Shown here: positions 44,468 to 54,898 of the stretch, one piece after another
Layout of the letters: each line of letters begins with the position of its first letter
Position numbering within the stretch: the stretch's first letter is position 1
From: Metallyticus violacea
Taxonomy: Eukaryota > Arthropoda > Insecta > Mantodea > Metallyticidae
NCBI GenBank assembly: GCA_030762175.1
Contig: CM060846.1
Coordinates: 184,194,041 to 184,258,040 of the forward strand
Reading direction: 5' to 3'
DNA length: 64,000 bases
Notes under the pieces: generated by a model
Seen by the model: the letters and a program-made list of their open reading frames with translations, nothing else
Told to the model about the DNA's origin: nothing
Databases searched by the model: none
Made by a program: the position numbers and the translations under genes

Positions 44468-45650
44468 TGAAATTGTTTAGTAGGCTCCAGCTAAGTGCCC
44501 CAGGCTGAATACTAATTTTGAAACGATTTGATGTCAACGTCGAGTGGCCTCATGTTATGATGCCAATTTTGAAGCGATTTGGTAAATTGAAGAATGATCG
44601 CTTCGGTGTTGTTGCTTACGCTTCAATAACAACAATTTTTCAGGGCGAATTCTGCTATTTTATTGTTTTGTCGTACTCCACAGGACTGGGAGAGGAGTTC
44701 AATAGTATAAATAAGCATATATAGAAGGTTTAGAACATAATAAAATTACTATGTACTTATATATGTGTGTGTGTGGGCGTGTGCGTGTGCGTGTTGGGTA
44801 ATTTTATTGTTCTAAATCTTTCGTGCCTTCTGGTGTTTTGCACACGATTTTGTTACGTCGAATACAAACTTAGCTGCCGCGACTAGAACTTAGAAGTTAA
44901 ACTGAGTACCGCCTCTGTCGCGGTTTATATATTACAACTGAGTGCCTACATCGGAACCAGAATAGCGAGTGTCTCTCGCCACGTGTAAAACTGAAAACTG
45001 CTTAATTGATGTACCAGAACTGCATAATTCATAACTGCTTCTTAGCTATCAACTTAAAAACAGCCTAACTGGTTTATCGGAACTGCGTGCCAACATCCAA
45101 AGCCGAATTTTCTGCGCCTGAGCTGATTCTGTGAACTGCGTGCCTCAGCAACTGCGTACTGCGAACTGCTTGCTATCTAGCCGCGTGTAGATTTCATAAC
45201 TGCGAACTGCCTCCCTAACTGAGCAAACGCTTGCTTATATATTAAATTCAAATCAAGAAATCGTTGGCTTCACGATGCCAAGGGGGTCACAATGGCACGC
45301 GCAAGTTTCGCGCCTATCTTTAAAAGTTCAAACATACAATGAATATTGGCTGGTTTATGTTCACCTGCCACACGTGTCATTCGCTATTTTTGAAAGTTTA
45401 AAGGCTAACAGTATAACGGCCTGTCGGAGTCAAAGCACCAAACGTATATAAAAGTCCTGGAAACGGCAGTCATTTTAAACGTAGCATCACCCTCGACCCT
45501 CGTGTTAGGGGTATAGGGCTTTTATGACCCTCTTGGCCTTCCAAGCTTCCGTAACGGAGAAACACCAGAGACTTTTTCTTTTGTTACGTACAATTGACAT
45601 GTTAACATTATGCCTTACTATACATATATGATATATACATTACTAATTAC

Positions 45651-47206
45651 TAGGGTCAGGATTCGTAGGTTTTGAACTATTATGTTCCTTGCTAGCTAAC
45701 TGAGATATTTTAATATAATTATCCCTTTCTTTATCATGGGAGTCACATAGTTGGATCTTATGAAACCTTAAAAGTGGCTAAAAGGACGTTGAAACTTAAA
45801 ACCATTGTTTAAAAATATTAAAATTAAATTGAAAATAAATCAATTTAATGGTATTACTAACTAGTGTAAATATTATTAAAGTAATAATAATATTTATAAT
45901 AAAATTGTTTTCAAAACATTAACCAACAATGTACATCTTAATGAACTCCAAAGACAAATCATTGCATTTAATTTTGTAATACCATTATTGTCATGTGTTA
46001 ATGGCATTGTCGAAATTCACTTGTTTTTAGAAGCAAACTGAATAGAATTTCGTAATTCCATTGTTTTCAGTCATGTTCAACGCTATTTTTCTCAAACGAT
46101 TTTCGAACAGACGTCTTCTGTCTCTTTATTGTCAGTCACATTCTGTTAAAAAGTATTGCCGGATGTAACTCTTATTTAGAAGCATATTGAACACATAATT
46201 AAGAAGCTTACACTTCCAGTTTGTTAAAAGCAAATGTATTTCACAATATTGCGCAATAGTAGCCTAGATAACTGAGTGTTCTAGTTGAGTTAGATTAATT
46301 TGTTTATAATTACAGACAAACTGCTTTTTGCAACGATGCTCCTCACAATAAATTGACGCTTATGAAACAGGCGAGGATTTAAATATCTATAGAATGATCT
46401 ATGGTTTGAGTGGTGCAAAATTAAAAGAAGGAATACTCATTGGACCTCAGATTAAAAAATTTAAGGATGACCAAAGCTATTTAGAAAAATTAACTTCAAA
46501 CAAACTTGCAGCACGGGAATAATTTAAAAGTGTTGTGAATGGGTTTCACGGCAGCAAAATGGAGGAAAATATTTTAGAAGTAGTTAAGAATCCTTTTCAA
46601 AATTACAAGACTTTGGAATGTAGAGTATCTCTCACAATTCACTTCCTGCATTCTCATTTCCTGAAAACTTGGGTCTAGTGAGTGAAGAACAAGAGAAACG
46701 TTTTCATCAAGACATTTTGCAGATGGAACAACCTTAACTGAAAAATGTTCTGAATGAGTTTGATTAATGGAAAAATGTTCAAGTTAAGTTTAATGCTTTA
46801 CAGCTTAAAAACTAAAAGAAAAGCTTTTTAAAACCTTAAAAAAAATTTCAGTGCTTTAATTTTTTTTAATTCAGTACACTGAAATTATAGACTTGGAAAA
46901 TTTATGTAAGTTTAGTGCTTTAAAAAACAACTTTACAACTTAAAAAAAACACATTGCACTGACATTATAATGATAATTTAAGTATTCATGCAGTTTTGTG
47001 TTTCAGAACAATGGAAAATAAAAGTAAAATAAATTCATATTATCGTATATTTATTTCAATGTGTTTATTTTACTTCTGCTAAGACAAACTTGAAAAAACT
47101 ACCCTTAAAGTGTTAAAAACGAAAATAAACTATTTTAGCATGTTGAAAACAAAAAAACTATTAAAAACTAATTCACGGTTTATAAAACCTAAAAATCTGA
47201 GCCCTA
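45651..47206. mobile_element. hAT-like TIR element, 1,556 bp, nested in LTR
   Basis: The ends are imperfect inverted repeats: TAGGGTCAGGATTCGTAGG on the left and, read inward from the right, TAGGGCTCAGATTTTTAGG. CTAATTAC is duplicated exactly at 45,643-45,650 and 47,207-47,214. Removing the element restores the LTR phrase TACTAATTACAATACATG that is uninterrupted in the other LTR. The 8-bp duplication points to the hAT superfamily. The interior holds a relic of a protein often seen with arthropod transposons, but no recognisable hAT transposase. Confidence 0.9.
46330..46740 (+). pseudogene. Transposon-associated protein relic in nested element
   Basis: The plus-strand reading is YGLSGAKLKEGILIGPQIKK, a stop after KLAARE, FKSVVNGFHGSKMEENILEVV, and in the next frame LTIHFLHSHFL..EEQEKRFHQDI-MEQ. 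From memory, arthropod genomes contain many copies of a protein with the order GLS.AKIKEGIFVGPQI, FK.V...FLGN, MSLK.HFLHSHLDFFP, GERFHQDI. The biochemical role of that family is unknown to me. Here it is interrupted by a stop and a frameshift and covers only the C-terminal part. Confidence 0.65.
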
Positions 47207-47318
47207 CTAATTACAATACATGAAACATGATAATTAAGTCTGCAACATGATAATTAAGTCTGCAACATACATATTATATTATATTTCAGGGAGGGTGGGC
47301 TATAATCACTGTGGTATA

Positions 47319-47894
47319 TGCCCCCATTTTGGGATTCCTTTCTGTTTTTGGAAGAATGTCCAAAAATGTCACGCTTGAAAAAGTTGTGCAAAAAAATGTA
47401 CATACAATACACAAATCATATAATAATAGGTTACATATACCCTTTGTTACAAAGAATATGAACAATATTATTAGGTCATTTCAATCAAGTTGGTCATTGT
47501 TCCTTTAGTGCCTAGGTGCGTCACTTTTCAATCTCTCTGTTTTAGTGTGCCCTTGTTGACATACCTTAAGTCACTAATTCATCTAATACACAATTACTTT
47601 GTTCTCTTATTTGTTTTAGCTTTCCTGAGCGAACCGCACTTTATATCACTTCTTTCACATTACGTTTTCCTTCACATTTTTCACTATACACTTGCTCACT
47701 TTTTACAAGCATGTTACTAATTACAATTAAAATTAGGTGCCCATAGTTGCCGTGTGAATACATAATGACCACAGTCGATCATCGTCTTACTCATTTTTAA
47801 CTCTAAATGTGTACATAAAGAATAACATTCAAAATGAAAAATATAAATTGTAACATAAAAATTAATATCGCTAGAGAGTTTTCGGGGTCTCGGA
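47319..47894. other. Internal 3' region of the LTR element
   Basis: Non-coding by inspection. It lies between the 3' LTR and the integrase end. The purine-rich tract (AAAATGGGGGCAT on the minus strand) next to the LTR is consistent with the plus-strand primer of retrotransposons. Confidence 0.5.
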
Positions 47895-48131
47895 TTACTT
47901 CAGAATTTTACGCGGTTTTAATAAACGTTTACGGTACCTGCCTGAAATTCTGTTGGTTTCAGGGTACATTAATTCATAAGTATGAGGCCCAAACCTGTTC
48001 ACAATATGGCATGGTCCCTTAAAGAGCAGCTCCATACGATGATAGCGACCTCTTACTACAATGGACAATTTTTTGTCTCTTATTAGCACCAAATCATTTA
48101 TTTCCCATTCACAGGTTTTTCCTTCCGACAA
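47895..48131 (-). pseudogene. Gypsy-type integrase C-terminal fragment
   Basis: The 78-codon frame contains WEINDLVLIRDKKLS, RYHRMELLFKGPCHIVNRFGPHTYEL and NRISGRYRKRLLKP. The SH3-like C-terminal domain of Gypsy integrases has the order f.vGDlVLvr..plS, k.l.kF.GPy.I......tY.L, g.i.GryhvsqLKp, and it binds DNA non-specifically in the integration complex. The catalytic core and zinc-binding N-terminus are absent. It sits just 3' of an RT N-terminal fragment, so a deletion of over 1.5 kb joins the two. Confidence 0.75.
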
Positions 48132-48236
48132 AAGTTACATGAGGTAATGAATCTTCTTTTTTACTAACTAAACGTTTTTATATAAAAAATGTACCGCTAT
48201 ATTAAAAGACACGTTTGTCGTCGGTTATCTCCGGAA

Positions 48237-48503
48237 TCATAAATTTCCGTTTTTTAGTGAATCGTCCATGCAATTTGCATAGTGTCCCGTTAAGTTTTGC
48301 CAGGATTCCTGTAATACTGTTATTAATTTTTCGCGTTGCCTTTCATTTAGCTCGCGCGCCACCTGTGCCTTCTCGTGCAATATTTTTAGCGTGTTTTCTT
48401 TATTCCATGGTCCTATGCATCCTAGCACTGGCATGGTTTCATTTCTCTTTGTACTTTTCGAGATGTCTTGTAATGTGCGATCCTTCGAACAGTAGCCACA
48501 CAA
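48237..48503 (-). pseudogene. Pol fragment, probable region before RT
   Basis: The frame has LKILHEKAQVARELNERQREKLITVLQE and NLTGHYANCMDDSLKNG. Gypsy polyproteins have an L.ee.r..l..lL..y...fs..pg.c segment between protease and RT. I place this there from the pattern and its position between gag-like and integrase pieces. No RT catalytic motif is present. Moderate to low certainty. Confidence 0.45.
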
Positions 48504-48794
48504 ATTTGAGTAGCTACATATATTTAATTCTTCAATATCGACTCCATTGGCCTCATTTCCCCACTTCGACGATCATATTTACTAATCCAAGATTTATATA
48601 TACTACGAAGAAAACAACGTCCTGTAAATCACGATCTCTCTCCGATCTAATTATGCTTTGTTTCGCTCTATACTTCCCCTCATCTGTGCCTTTATTTCCT
48701 CCTGAATCTTCCAACCTTTCTGAAACTTCCCATCCAACTTCCGCTCTAATTCACTTTGATTTCTGCCGAGTTTCTTTAATATTTTCTGATTTCT

Positions 48795-49010
48795 CTAAAC
48801 TTTTTCTCTAATTCTTTCTGGTTTTCATTAAATTGCTTTCTAATAATTCTGCTTGGACTCTAAATTCCCCAAACTGGTTTTCTAATTGTTGCTGTACTTC
48901 TGTTTGGATTTTAATAAACACCTCAGTCTGTTGTTGCATTAATTGGCTGATCAACATGGCTAACCTTTCCTTCAAGCCTAAGCTAGCATGACTTGCCCAA
49001 TTCTGTAAAA
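48795..49010 (-). pseudogene. Gag-like coiled-coil fragment
   Basis: On the minus strand the reading ASLGLKERLAMLISQLMQQQ, TEVFIKIQTEVQQQLENQFG, EFRVQAELLESNLMKT is strongly heptad-like and glutamine-rich. Insect Gypsy-type gag proteins often start with such a coiled coil. It lies just after the leader minisatellite, where gag is expected. Stops follow. A helical host protein is excluded by context rather than by motif. Confidence 0.5.
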
Positions 49011-49136
49011 TGGTGATCTTTTACATTATAGTATACAATGTATTATTTTTCCGCTGAAACTTGGGTCAATCTTCCTTGGCCGTCCCGCGGTCCTTCCTCT
49101 TCGTCGGATCCCCACAGGAACATCGTCTCGTCTTTC

Positions 49137-49655
49137 GGAGCAGCGTAAGGCCTATCCAAGCAGCATCAGGCCACTCAAAACAGAATTAGGCGTCTCCGAG
49201 CAACATCAGGCCCCTCCAAACAGCGTTAGGCCTCTCCAAGTAGCATTAGATCTCTCCAAGCAACATTAGACCTTTCTAAACGGCATTAAGCCTCTCTAAA
49301 CAACATTAGGCCTCTCCAAGCAGCATTATGCCTCTCCAAGCAGCATCAAGCCTCTCCAAGTAGCATTAGATCTCTCCAAGCAACATTAGACCTTTCTAAA
49401 CGGATAAGCCTCTCCAAACAACATTAGGCCTCTACAAGCAACGGCCTCTCCAATCAGCATTGGACCGCTCCAAACAGCGTTAGGCCTCTCCAAGTAGCGT
49501 TAGATCTCTCCAAGCAACATTAGACCTTTCTAAACAGCATTAGGCCTCTCCAAACAACATTAGGCCTCTCCAAGCAGCATCAAGCCCCTCCAAGCAGAGT
49601 CAGGCCTCTCCAAGCAGTATTAGGCCTCTCGTAGCAGCATCGTCTCCATGCAGCA
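49137..49655. repeat. 20-bp minisatellite in the LTR-element leader
   Basis: About 25 units of AGGCCTCTCCAAGCAGCATT, varying mainly at AAGCAGC/AAACAAC and GGCC/GATC/GACC. A higher-order pattern is visible: TAGCATTAGATCTCTCC with its following units starts at 49,241 and exactly 120 bp later at 49,361, and again at 49,495. It lies between the primer-binding site and gag. Confidence 0.9.
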
Positions 49656-49660
49656 TCGAG

Positions 49661-49677
49661 CCCCACGCTGGGCGCCA
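49661..49677 (-). promoter_or_regulatory. Primer-binding-site-like sequence
   Basis: TGGCGCCCAGCGTGGGG on the minus strand begins with the TGG expected to pair with a tRNA 3' CCA. It stands immediately inside the 5' LTR. It would prime minus-strand DNA synthesis. The tRNA is not identified. Confidence 0.65.
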
Positions 49678-49678
49678 A

Positions 49679-50932
49679 ATTTTTAAGCGGTTTAGTTTCA
49701 GCTACAACTATTAGAGCCAAATTATGAGACAGTTTGCTTGTGGCTCCACATTTTGAAGCGATTTGTTGCCAATGTAGTGGCCTCATGTTGTGATGCCAAT
49801 TTTGAAGCGGTTTGATAAATTGATGAATGATCGCTTCGGTGTTTTTGCCTACGCTTCAATGACAACAATTTCTCAGGACGAATTCTGCTACTTTGTTGAA
49901 TGGTGAGAGGATTTCAGTAGTATAAATAAGCATATATACATATATAGGTAATTTATTATGATCTAAACTTTTCACGTCCTCTGGTGTTTTGTGCACCATG
50001 AACTTTGCTAAGTCGAATACAAACTTAGCTGCAGCGACTAGAACTTAGAAGTGAAACTGAATACCGCGTGTGTCGCGGTTTATTTATTACAACTGAGTGC
50101 CTACATCGGAATCAAAATAACAAGTGTCTCTCGCGGCGCGTGATTTTTACAGATGAGTGCCACGGCGTGTGAAACTGAAAACTGTATCGGAACTACGTAA
50201 CTGATAAGTACTTCTCAGCTATCAACTTAAAACTGCCTAACTGATGTATCGGATGAGTGCCCGCGTCCGAAGCACATCTGCGCCTGAACTGATTCTGTAA
50301 ACTGCCTCAGCAACGTCGAACTTACAATGCATATTGCGAACTGCTTGCTGTCTAGGCACATGTAGATCTTATAACTGTGAATTGTTGCCTGCCTAGCGGA
50401 GCAAACACTTGCTTATTTATTAAATTAAAATCAAGTAATCGTTGACTTAAAGACCCCAAGGGGGGTCATAACGGCACGCGCAAGTTTCGCACCTATCTTT
50501 TATTGGCTGGTTTATGTTCACCTGTCACAAGATTCATTAGCTACTTTTGAAGGTTTAAAGCATTTTGTTAGTTTAAAGGCTAACAGTATAACGGTCTGTC
50601 GCAGTCAAAGGACCAGATGTATATAAAAGACCTTCAGTTTATTAACCCTGCAAAGGCAGCCCTTTTAAACGTAGCATCACCCTCGACCCTAGAGCTTATT
50701 GTATAGGGTTTTATGACCCTTTTGGCCTTCCAAGCTAACGTAACGGAAAAACACCAGACTTTCTCTTTTGTCGAGTACAATTGACATGTTAACATCATGC
50801 CATATTATACATACATGTTATCTACATTACTAATTACAATACATGAAATGTAATTATAATTAAGTTTGCAACATGCCCTTTTTATATTACACTTATATTT
50901 CAGTGGAGGTGGGCAGTAATAACTGTGTCACA
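49679..50932 (-). repeat. 5' LTR, about 1.25 kb
   Basis: It starts TGTGACACAG on the minus strand at 50,932 and ends next to the primer-binding site. It contains an inverted AATAAA (TTTATT near 50,090) and a series of degenerate AACTG-TGCCT phrases. Near its inner end the phrase GCCAATTTTGAAGCGGTTT recurs three times with drift (49,676, 49,749 and 49,797). Confidence 0.8.
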
Positions 50933-51416
50933 ATTCAATGAAATTGCACGGCAATGCCTAGAGAAAATAATTTTGTTAGTGAGAAAGAGGGAGTCAACAA
51001 GTTCACGAGCCAAAAAAGATTCATTTTGTGTTATATTAAAGAAATATACAGGTTCAAGGATAGATAACCATTGGTAAAAGTAAGTTTTTCTGAAATTGCT
51101 GAATTGAAACAAAAAAAAAAAATTCTGCCAGGGGCTAATCTAATGTAGTGTTTTTTTACTTGGTCACATCACAAAAAAGTAAATTTACTTATAGATGGTG
51201 TAACACCTCACAATTAATATCTAATTCCAATGTACAAAAATACATCATCACCACGGTCAATTATTCAACTAAATGCAAAATATAATTGAGGGTTACACCA
51301 AGAAGTATATCTAGTGTTTATCATAAATGTGAGTCATTAGTAACAGAAAATGTATTATGCATTTTTGCAAAAGTTGACCGTTTCTGCTAAATAATAGTAA
51401 TAGTGATGATGATGAC
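50933..51416. other. No gene recognised
   Basis: AT-rich flank of the LTR element. A few worn phrases, no frames of interest. Confidence 0.35.

Positions 51417-51475
<59 letters not shown>
51417..51475. repeat. (AAT)n microsatellite
   Basis: About 19 units, preceded by GATGATGAC variants. Confidence 0.96.
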
Positions 51476-51476
<1 letters not shown>

Positions 51477-51530
51477 CTCATTTAAACAAAAAATGTCATT
51501 TTGAAATAATTTAATTATATGGTACATATA

Positions 51531-51756
51531 TTTAATATGCGACAGCAGTTTTTAAAAAAAGAACTATCTGAAGTGGTGACTGAACCTTTGAATTCTGGAA
51601 TTTCAGTAGGAAACTACAGACAAACCCAAGATAGAGTTTAGCGTTTAATATGCGACAGCAGTTTTTTAAAAAAAGGACTATCTGAAGTGGTGACTGAACT
51701 TTTGTATTCTGGAATTTCGGTAGGAAACGACAAACAAACCCAAGATAGAGTTTAGC
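51531..51756. repeat. 113-bp tandem duplication
   Basis: TTTAATATGCGACAGCAG starts at 51,531 and again at 51,644, each followed by CTATCTGAAGTGGTGACTGA, GGAATTTC(A/G)GTAGGAAAC and ACCCAAGATAGAGTTTAGC. The copies differ at about eight positions. A short frame crosses each copy but ends at the same TAG. Confidence 0.93.
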
Positions 51757-51787
51757 AAAGGATAACGTTGTTAGTAAGGAGGTGCCC

Positions 51788-51788
<1 letters not shown>

Positions 51789-51834
<46 letters not shown>

Positions 51835-51835
51835 T
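51789..51835. repeat. (ATT)n microsatellite, with (TC)n at 51,907
   Basis: About 15 ATT units, with a TC dinucleotide run of roughly 11 units about 70 bp downstream. Confidence 0.95.
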
Positions 51836-52071
51836 TGTAATTGTAAGAATTAGAATACAAATAATGATGTTCAGTTCATCATTAATTAAAAGATATTGTA
51901 ATGTCTTCTCTCTCTCTCTCTCTCTTTCTCCCGAGACCGCTCCCGCGTAACGGCCAGTCGGTCAGTTCAAACTGATACCGTGATGGACGGTAGTCAGAAA
52001 GTTCACAGCTATGATTATATGATAAGTTTTTACTAACATTAGACGGTATGTTTATTCACCATTATCAAACA

Positions 52072-53015
52072 AGAAGATGCTGGAACTGTCTCCCTACATT
52101 TTCCATACATTTCTGGCATCGGCTTATGAAATTAATCATTCCCTTTGCAGCTCTCTCTCAGAAATGGAGAAATGGAATATATTTCTTCAAGAATCTTATT
52201 TTTTAGTTCACCTGGTGTGTGTGCATTTTTCTTGCTCACTTTTTCCTTTAATGCCCCCCGTAGAGGTAAAATCGGGGAATCCATTCGGGCCCTAGTGATG
52301 ACACAATCGTTGAATATTTAATCAGTTGCCTGCGAGGACACATGTGCTGTATATCCCCCACGTTAATTCACAGAAAAAGGGTTGCGAAATATTCTTCATT
52401 GTTGCTTTAAAAAAGTAGGGTCTATTATTCTCTTGCCGCTAATGGCGTACCACACTTTTTATCTTTTGATCATGCAGGGGTTCTTCGTGAAGCAGGTTAG
52501 GTTTTACTGAACTCCAATATCGGTCGTTTTGGGAATTAACATACCCACTTAAGTGTAACAAACATTCGTCCTTAACGAAAATTAGATAAGGGTCAATTTC
52601 TCCGTCATGCACACCATTTACAAAATGTACTTTTGGATGCAGGGTCATCGGTTTAAGTTCTTGCACTGCAGCGATTTTACGTTTTTTTCTTTTAACTTCA
52701 GTACCTTTGTAGCCGTTCGAACAGAGGAATAGGAAATTCACGTTTGCTGGGACAGACGCCGAAGTGATTTTCTAGAGCATGTCCAACGTTTCTAACGATT
52801 TTTCTGTGAATTCTGTACGTGCCTATGTACGCTGTTTTTTTTTTTTATCAAAAATACTTCCAGTTTCAGGACATTTATTTACCAATATGTGAATCGAACT
52901 TTGATTTGGAAGTTGAATATCAGGGAATCTCTCTTGAAACAATCTTCGTACATCAGAAGCCGATTCTGTAAGCACATACGAATTGTAATAGAATGCCAAA
53001 ATTGAGCCATATTAA
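52072..53015 (-). pseudogene. Mariner-type transposase relic, DUF4817 class
   Basis: Minus-strand pieces follow family order. First comes RRLFQERFPDIQLPNQSSIHILVNK-ETGS (N-terminal DUF4817-like helices, about 52,870-52,970). VHFVNGVHDGEI..FVKDECLLHLSGYVNSQNDRYWSS (first catalytic block; family form v.FSDE..FhlsG.vN.qN.RyW) and NLLHEEPLHDQKI follow at 52,440-52,640. Then come NRPYFF and a damaged centre, and the C-terminus RCQKCMENVGRQFQHLL near 52,080. Asp of the first block is preserved as KDE. Stops are frequent in the last third. It differs in sequence from the 53.5-kb element, so it is a separate family. No TIRs were found. Confidence 0.77.
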
Positions 53016-53547
53016 CGTAATAATACACTGTATTACGCCACCTAATTAATACTCATTACATTGTCATACTAGAACACGCCCGTACATTCCTAAAGTTAAA
53101 CTCATACTTACCTCCCCTCCGGCTTTCCAACACGGGAGAGCTTCGTTAATTGCTGCCAACTACATGTGCAGCAATCCCGCTAAGAAAAATTAACTCAGTA
53201 TAAATTGTACCTGTAGGGGGTCTCACCTAAGAATGGCCTCAGTAGATAGGTGTAGTCTCCTTGTATTTTTATTAGCATTTCAATAAAAACATATTGGTGG
53301 TAAATAAAACATTTCATATTAACTATAAAGATGTTACATTCGAAAGAATTGGAAGAAAATTTATTTGGAAAGGTATGGCAACTACCTTAATTAATTTATT
53401 CCCTTTCCCAGACTGTTGAGTGAAAAAGACATGAAGCATATGAAAGACATAAACAAAGTAAAGGACATGTATTATATGTTGACAAAGTAAATTTAAAAGA
53501 CTCTCGTTTCTAAATGACAGTGCAGTATTGAAGACAGCTTTCACATA
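53016..53547. other. No gene recognised
   Basis: Unassigned sequence between two mariner relics. It may contain the 5' end of the 52-kb element. Confidence 0.35.
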
Positions 53548-54898
53548 TAGAGGTGCCAAAAAATGTATGTACACTTCAAGCAAAGAAAAAACTATGTTAA
53601 CATAACAAAACTGAATTCACACAAACAGAAACTGATGAGCACTAATCATCTTAGATTTTTACAGTAACAACGGTTGCTCAAAATGCCCACCATCAGCGTC
53701 GATACACTTCTGAGTGCATTGAATTACTGATTGAGCAACGTTTGCGAAAGTATCCTCAGCGATTGCAGCACATGCCGTTTCAATTTCTTCCCGAAGTGCT
53801 GCCAGTGTAGCTGGTTTTCTACGGTATACAACATTCTTAAGAGTTCCCCGTAGGTAGAAGTCCAACGGAGTTAGATCCGGAGAACGCGGTGGAAACTCAA
53901 TCGGACCTCTTCGTCCTACCCAGTGCCTTGGAAGGTTGTAATCAAGGTACGCACGTACATATCGATGGTAATGTGGTGGTGCACCATTCTGGTGGAAGTA
54001 AAAAATTCCTCATGAATGGCTGGTAAGGCAAATGTTAGTATCATGTTCATCAATTATCCCTTAAATCAAAACCCACACAAAGCATTAATTCCAAGTAAAT
54101 TAACAGCCTTTTCCAAAATAGCATGTGCATTATTTGCACATTAGTAGACACAGTTATGCCGGTTAACAGTTCCGTTCAACTTAAATGTTGCCTCGTCGGA
54201 CCAAACAACTTTCCCTACGAAGGCCTCATCCTCTTGCACTATGTTCCGAAACCACTCACAATACTGCATTCTCCGATCAGGGTCGTCTTCATTTAATGCA
54301 TACAAAACTTGGAATGAAAACTTTTAATTTTTCTGTTACGTGCACATTGCTTTGTAGATTTCTGCGATGAGTGCCCAAAACGTTCCAAAACCATAGGCGA
54401 GGACGCGGGGCTTATTGCTGTGCGAGGTCTCCCAGATCTGCCCTTGTGAACATCGCATACGGTACTATGAGTCACAAGTTTGTCTCGAATGCGTGCAATT
54501 GTTACTCGCGTTGGAGGTTCTGTTCTGTACAAACGTCTCCATTTCCTTTGAACTTTAACAACATTCTCGGTTTTCCAATACCACTTCAAAATTGCTTTCC
54601 ACTGTTCAAACGATAATCTTGGCTCCATTTAGTTGTAGCAACGCTAGCATAACGTAATGTGGGACACATCTGTTTATAGAACATTAAACGATAACCTTAG
54701 TTTCATTTCTTCATTGTTGATTTATGATAATCTTAGCTTCATTTGTTCAATTTTGATGTACCTGTCACGTAGCAATGATATCATAGTGTATGTGAGTCAC
54801 ATCATACTGCACATTACTGTTGCTTTTTGGTCCAACTTTGAAATATATTAAATAGATATCTACTGTGAAAGTGTGTATACATTTTTTGACACCCTCAG
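53548..54898 (-). mobile_element. Mariner-type element with both TIRs, 1,351 bp
   Basis: Left end TAGAGGTGCCAAAAAATGTA and, read inward from the right end, CTGAGGGTGTCAAAAAATGTA, each continuing into an ACACTT(T/C)CA phrase. TA dinucleotides flank (53,546-53,547 and 54,899-54,900). The transposase relic lies between. It is the fuller relative of the deleted copy at 19.9 kb and shares its terminal phrases. Confidence 0.87.
53659..54628 (-). pseudogene. Mariner transposase relic (53.5-kb element)
   Basis: It starts MEPRLSFEQWKAILKWYWKT at 54,628 with the N-terminal helix-turn-helix block, then EPPTRVTIARIRDKL, VCDVHKGRSGRPRTA. After frame changes the catalytic end reads FHQNGAPPHYH, RHWVGRRGPIEFPPRSPDLT, PLDFYLRGTLKNVVY, then LREEIETACAAIAEDTF and a tail ending HFEQPLLL. 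The family form is H.DGApPH....v...L......W.GrrGp.eWP.RSPDLtPlDFflWG.lK. The second Asp of the catalytic triad has become Asn (HQNGAPPH) while the third (SPDLT) remains. The region around 54,000-54,250 is scrambled. Confidence 0.83.

Larger units (their letters stand above)
44468..47318 (-). repeat. 3' LTR, split by a nested DNA element
   Basis: This is homologous to 49,679-50,932 from about 44,510 to 45,650 and again from 47,207 to 47,318. The gap is the nested TIR element. Without it the LTR is about 1.25-1.3 kb. The end facing the interior reads TATACCACAG on the minus strand, against TGTGACACAG in the 5' LTR, so the terminal bases are eroded. Confidence 0.8.
44468..50932 (-). mobile_element. 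Deleted Gypsy-like LTR retroelement, minus strand
   Basis: Two long direct repeats about 5.3 kb apart bound the element. They share GAATGATCGCTTCGGTGTT, ACAAACTTAGCTGC, GCGACTAGAACTTAGAAG, CAACTGAGTGCCTACATCGG, GTAGCATCACCCTCGACCC and TTTTATGACCCT. Reading the minus strand from 50,932 gives the 5' LTR, a primer-binding-site-like TGGCGCCCAGCGTGGGG, a 20-bp minisatellite leader, a gag-like coiled coil, an RT N-terminal fragment, an integrase C-terminal fragment, a purine-rich tract AAAATGGGGGCAT near 47,325, then the 3' LTR. Most of pol (RT core, RNase H, integrase core) is missing, so the internal part is only ~2.4 kb. The left outer edge is approximate and no TSD was established. Confidence 0.82.

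Noticed and set aside
48215..48811. 198-codon plus-strand frame as a membrane protein
   Set aside because: It is antisense to the gag- and pol-like pieces of the minus-strand LTR element, and its hydrophobicity reflects the reversed A-rich coding strand.
49137..49655. CRISPR-like array
   Set aside because: The 20-bp units are directly adjacent without unique spacers and vary gradually. It is a minisatellite in a eukaryotic retroelement.
49580..49786. 68-codon minus-strand frame across the LTR-leader junction
   Set aside because: It runs from the LTR end through the primer-binding site into the minisatellite, so it cannot be a functional coding region of the element.
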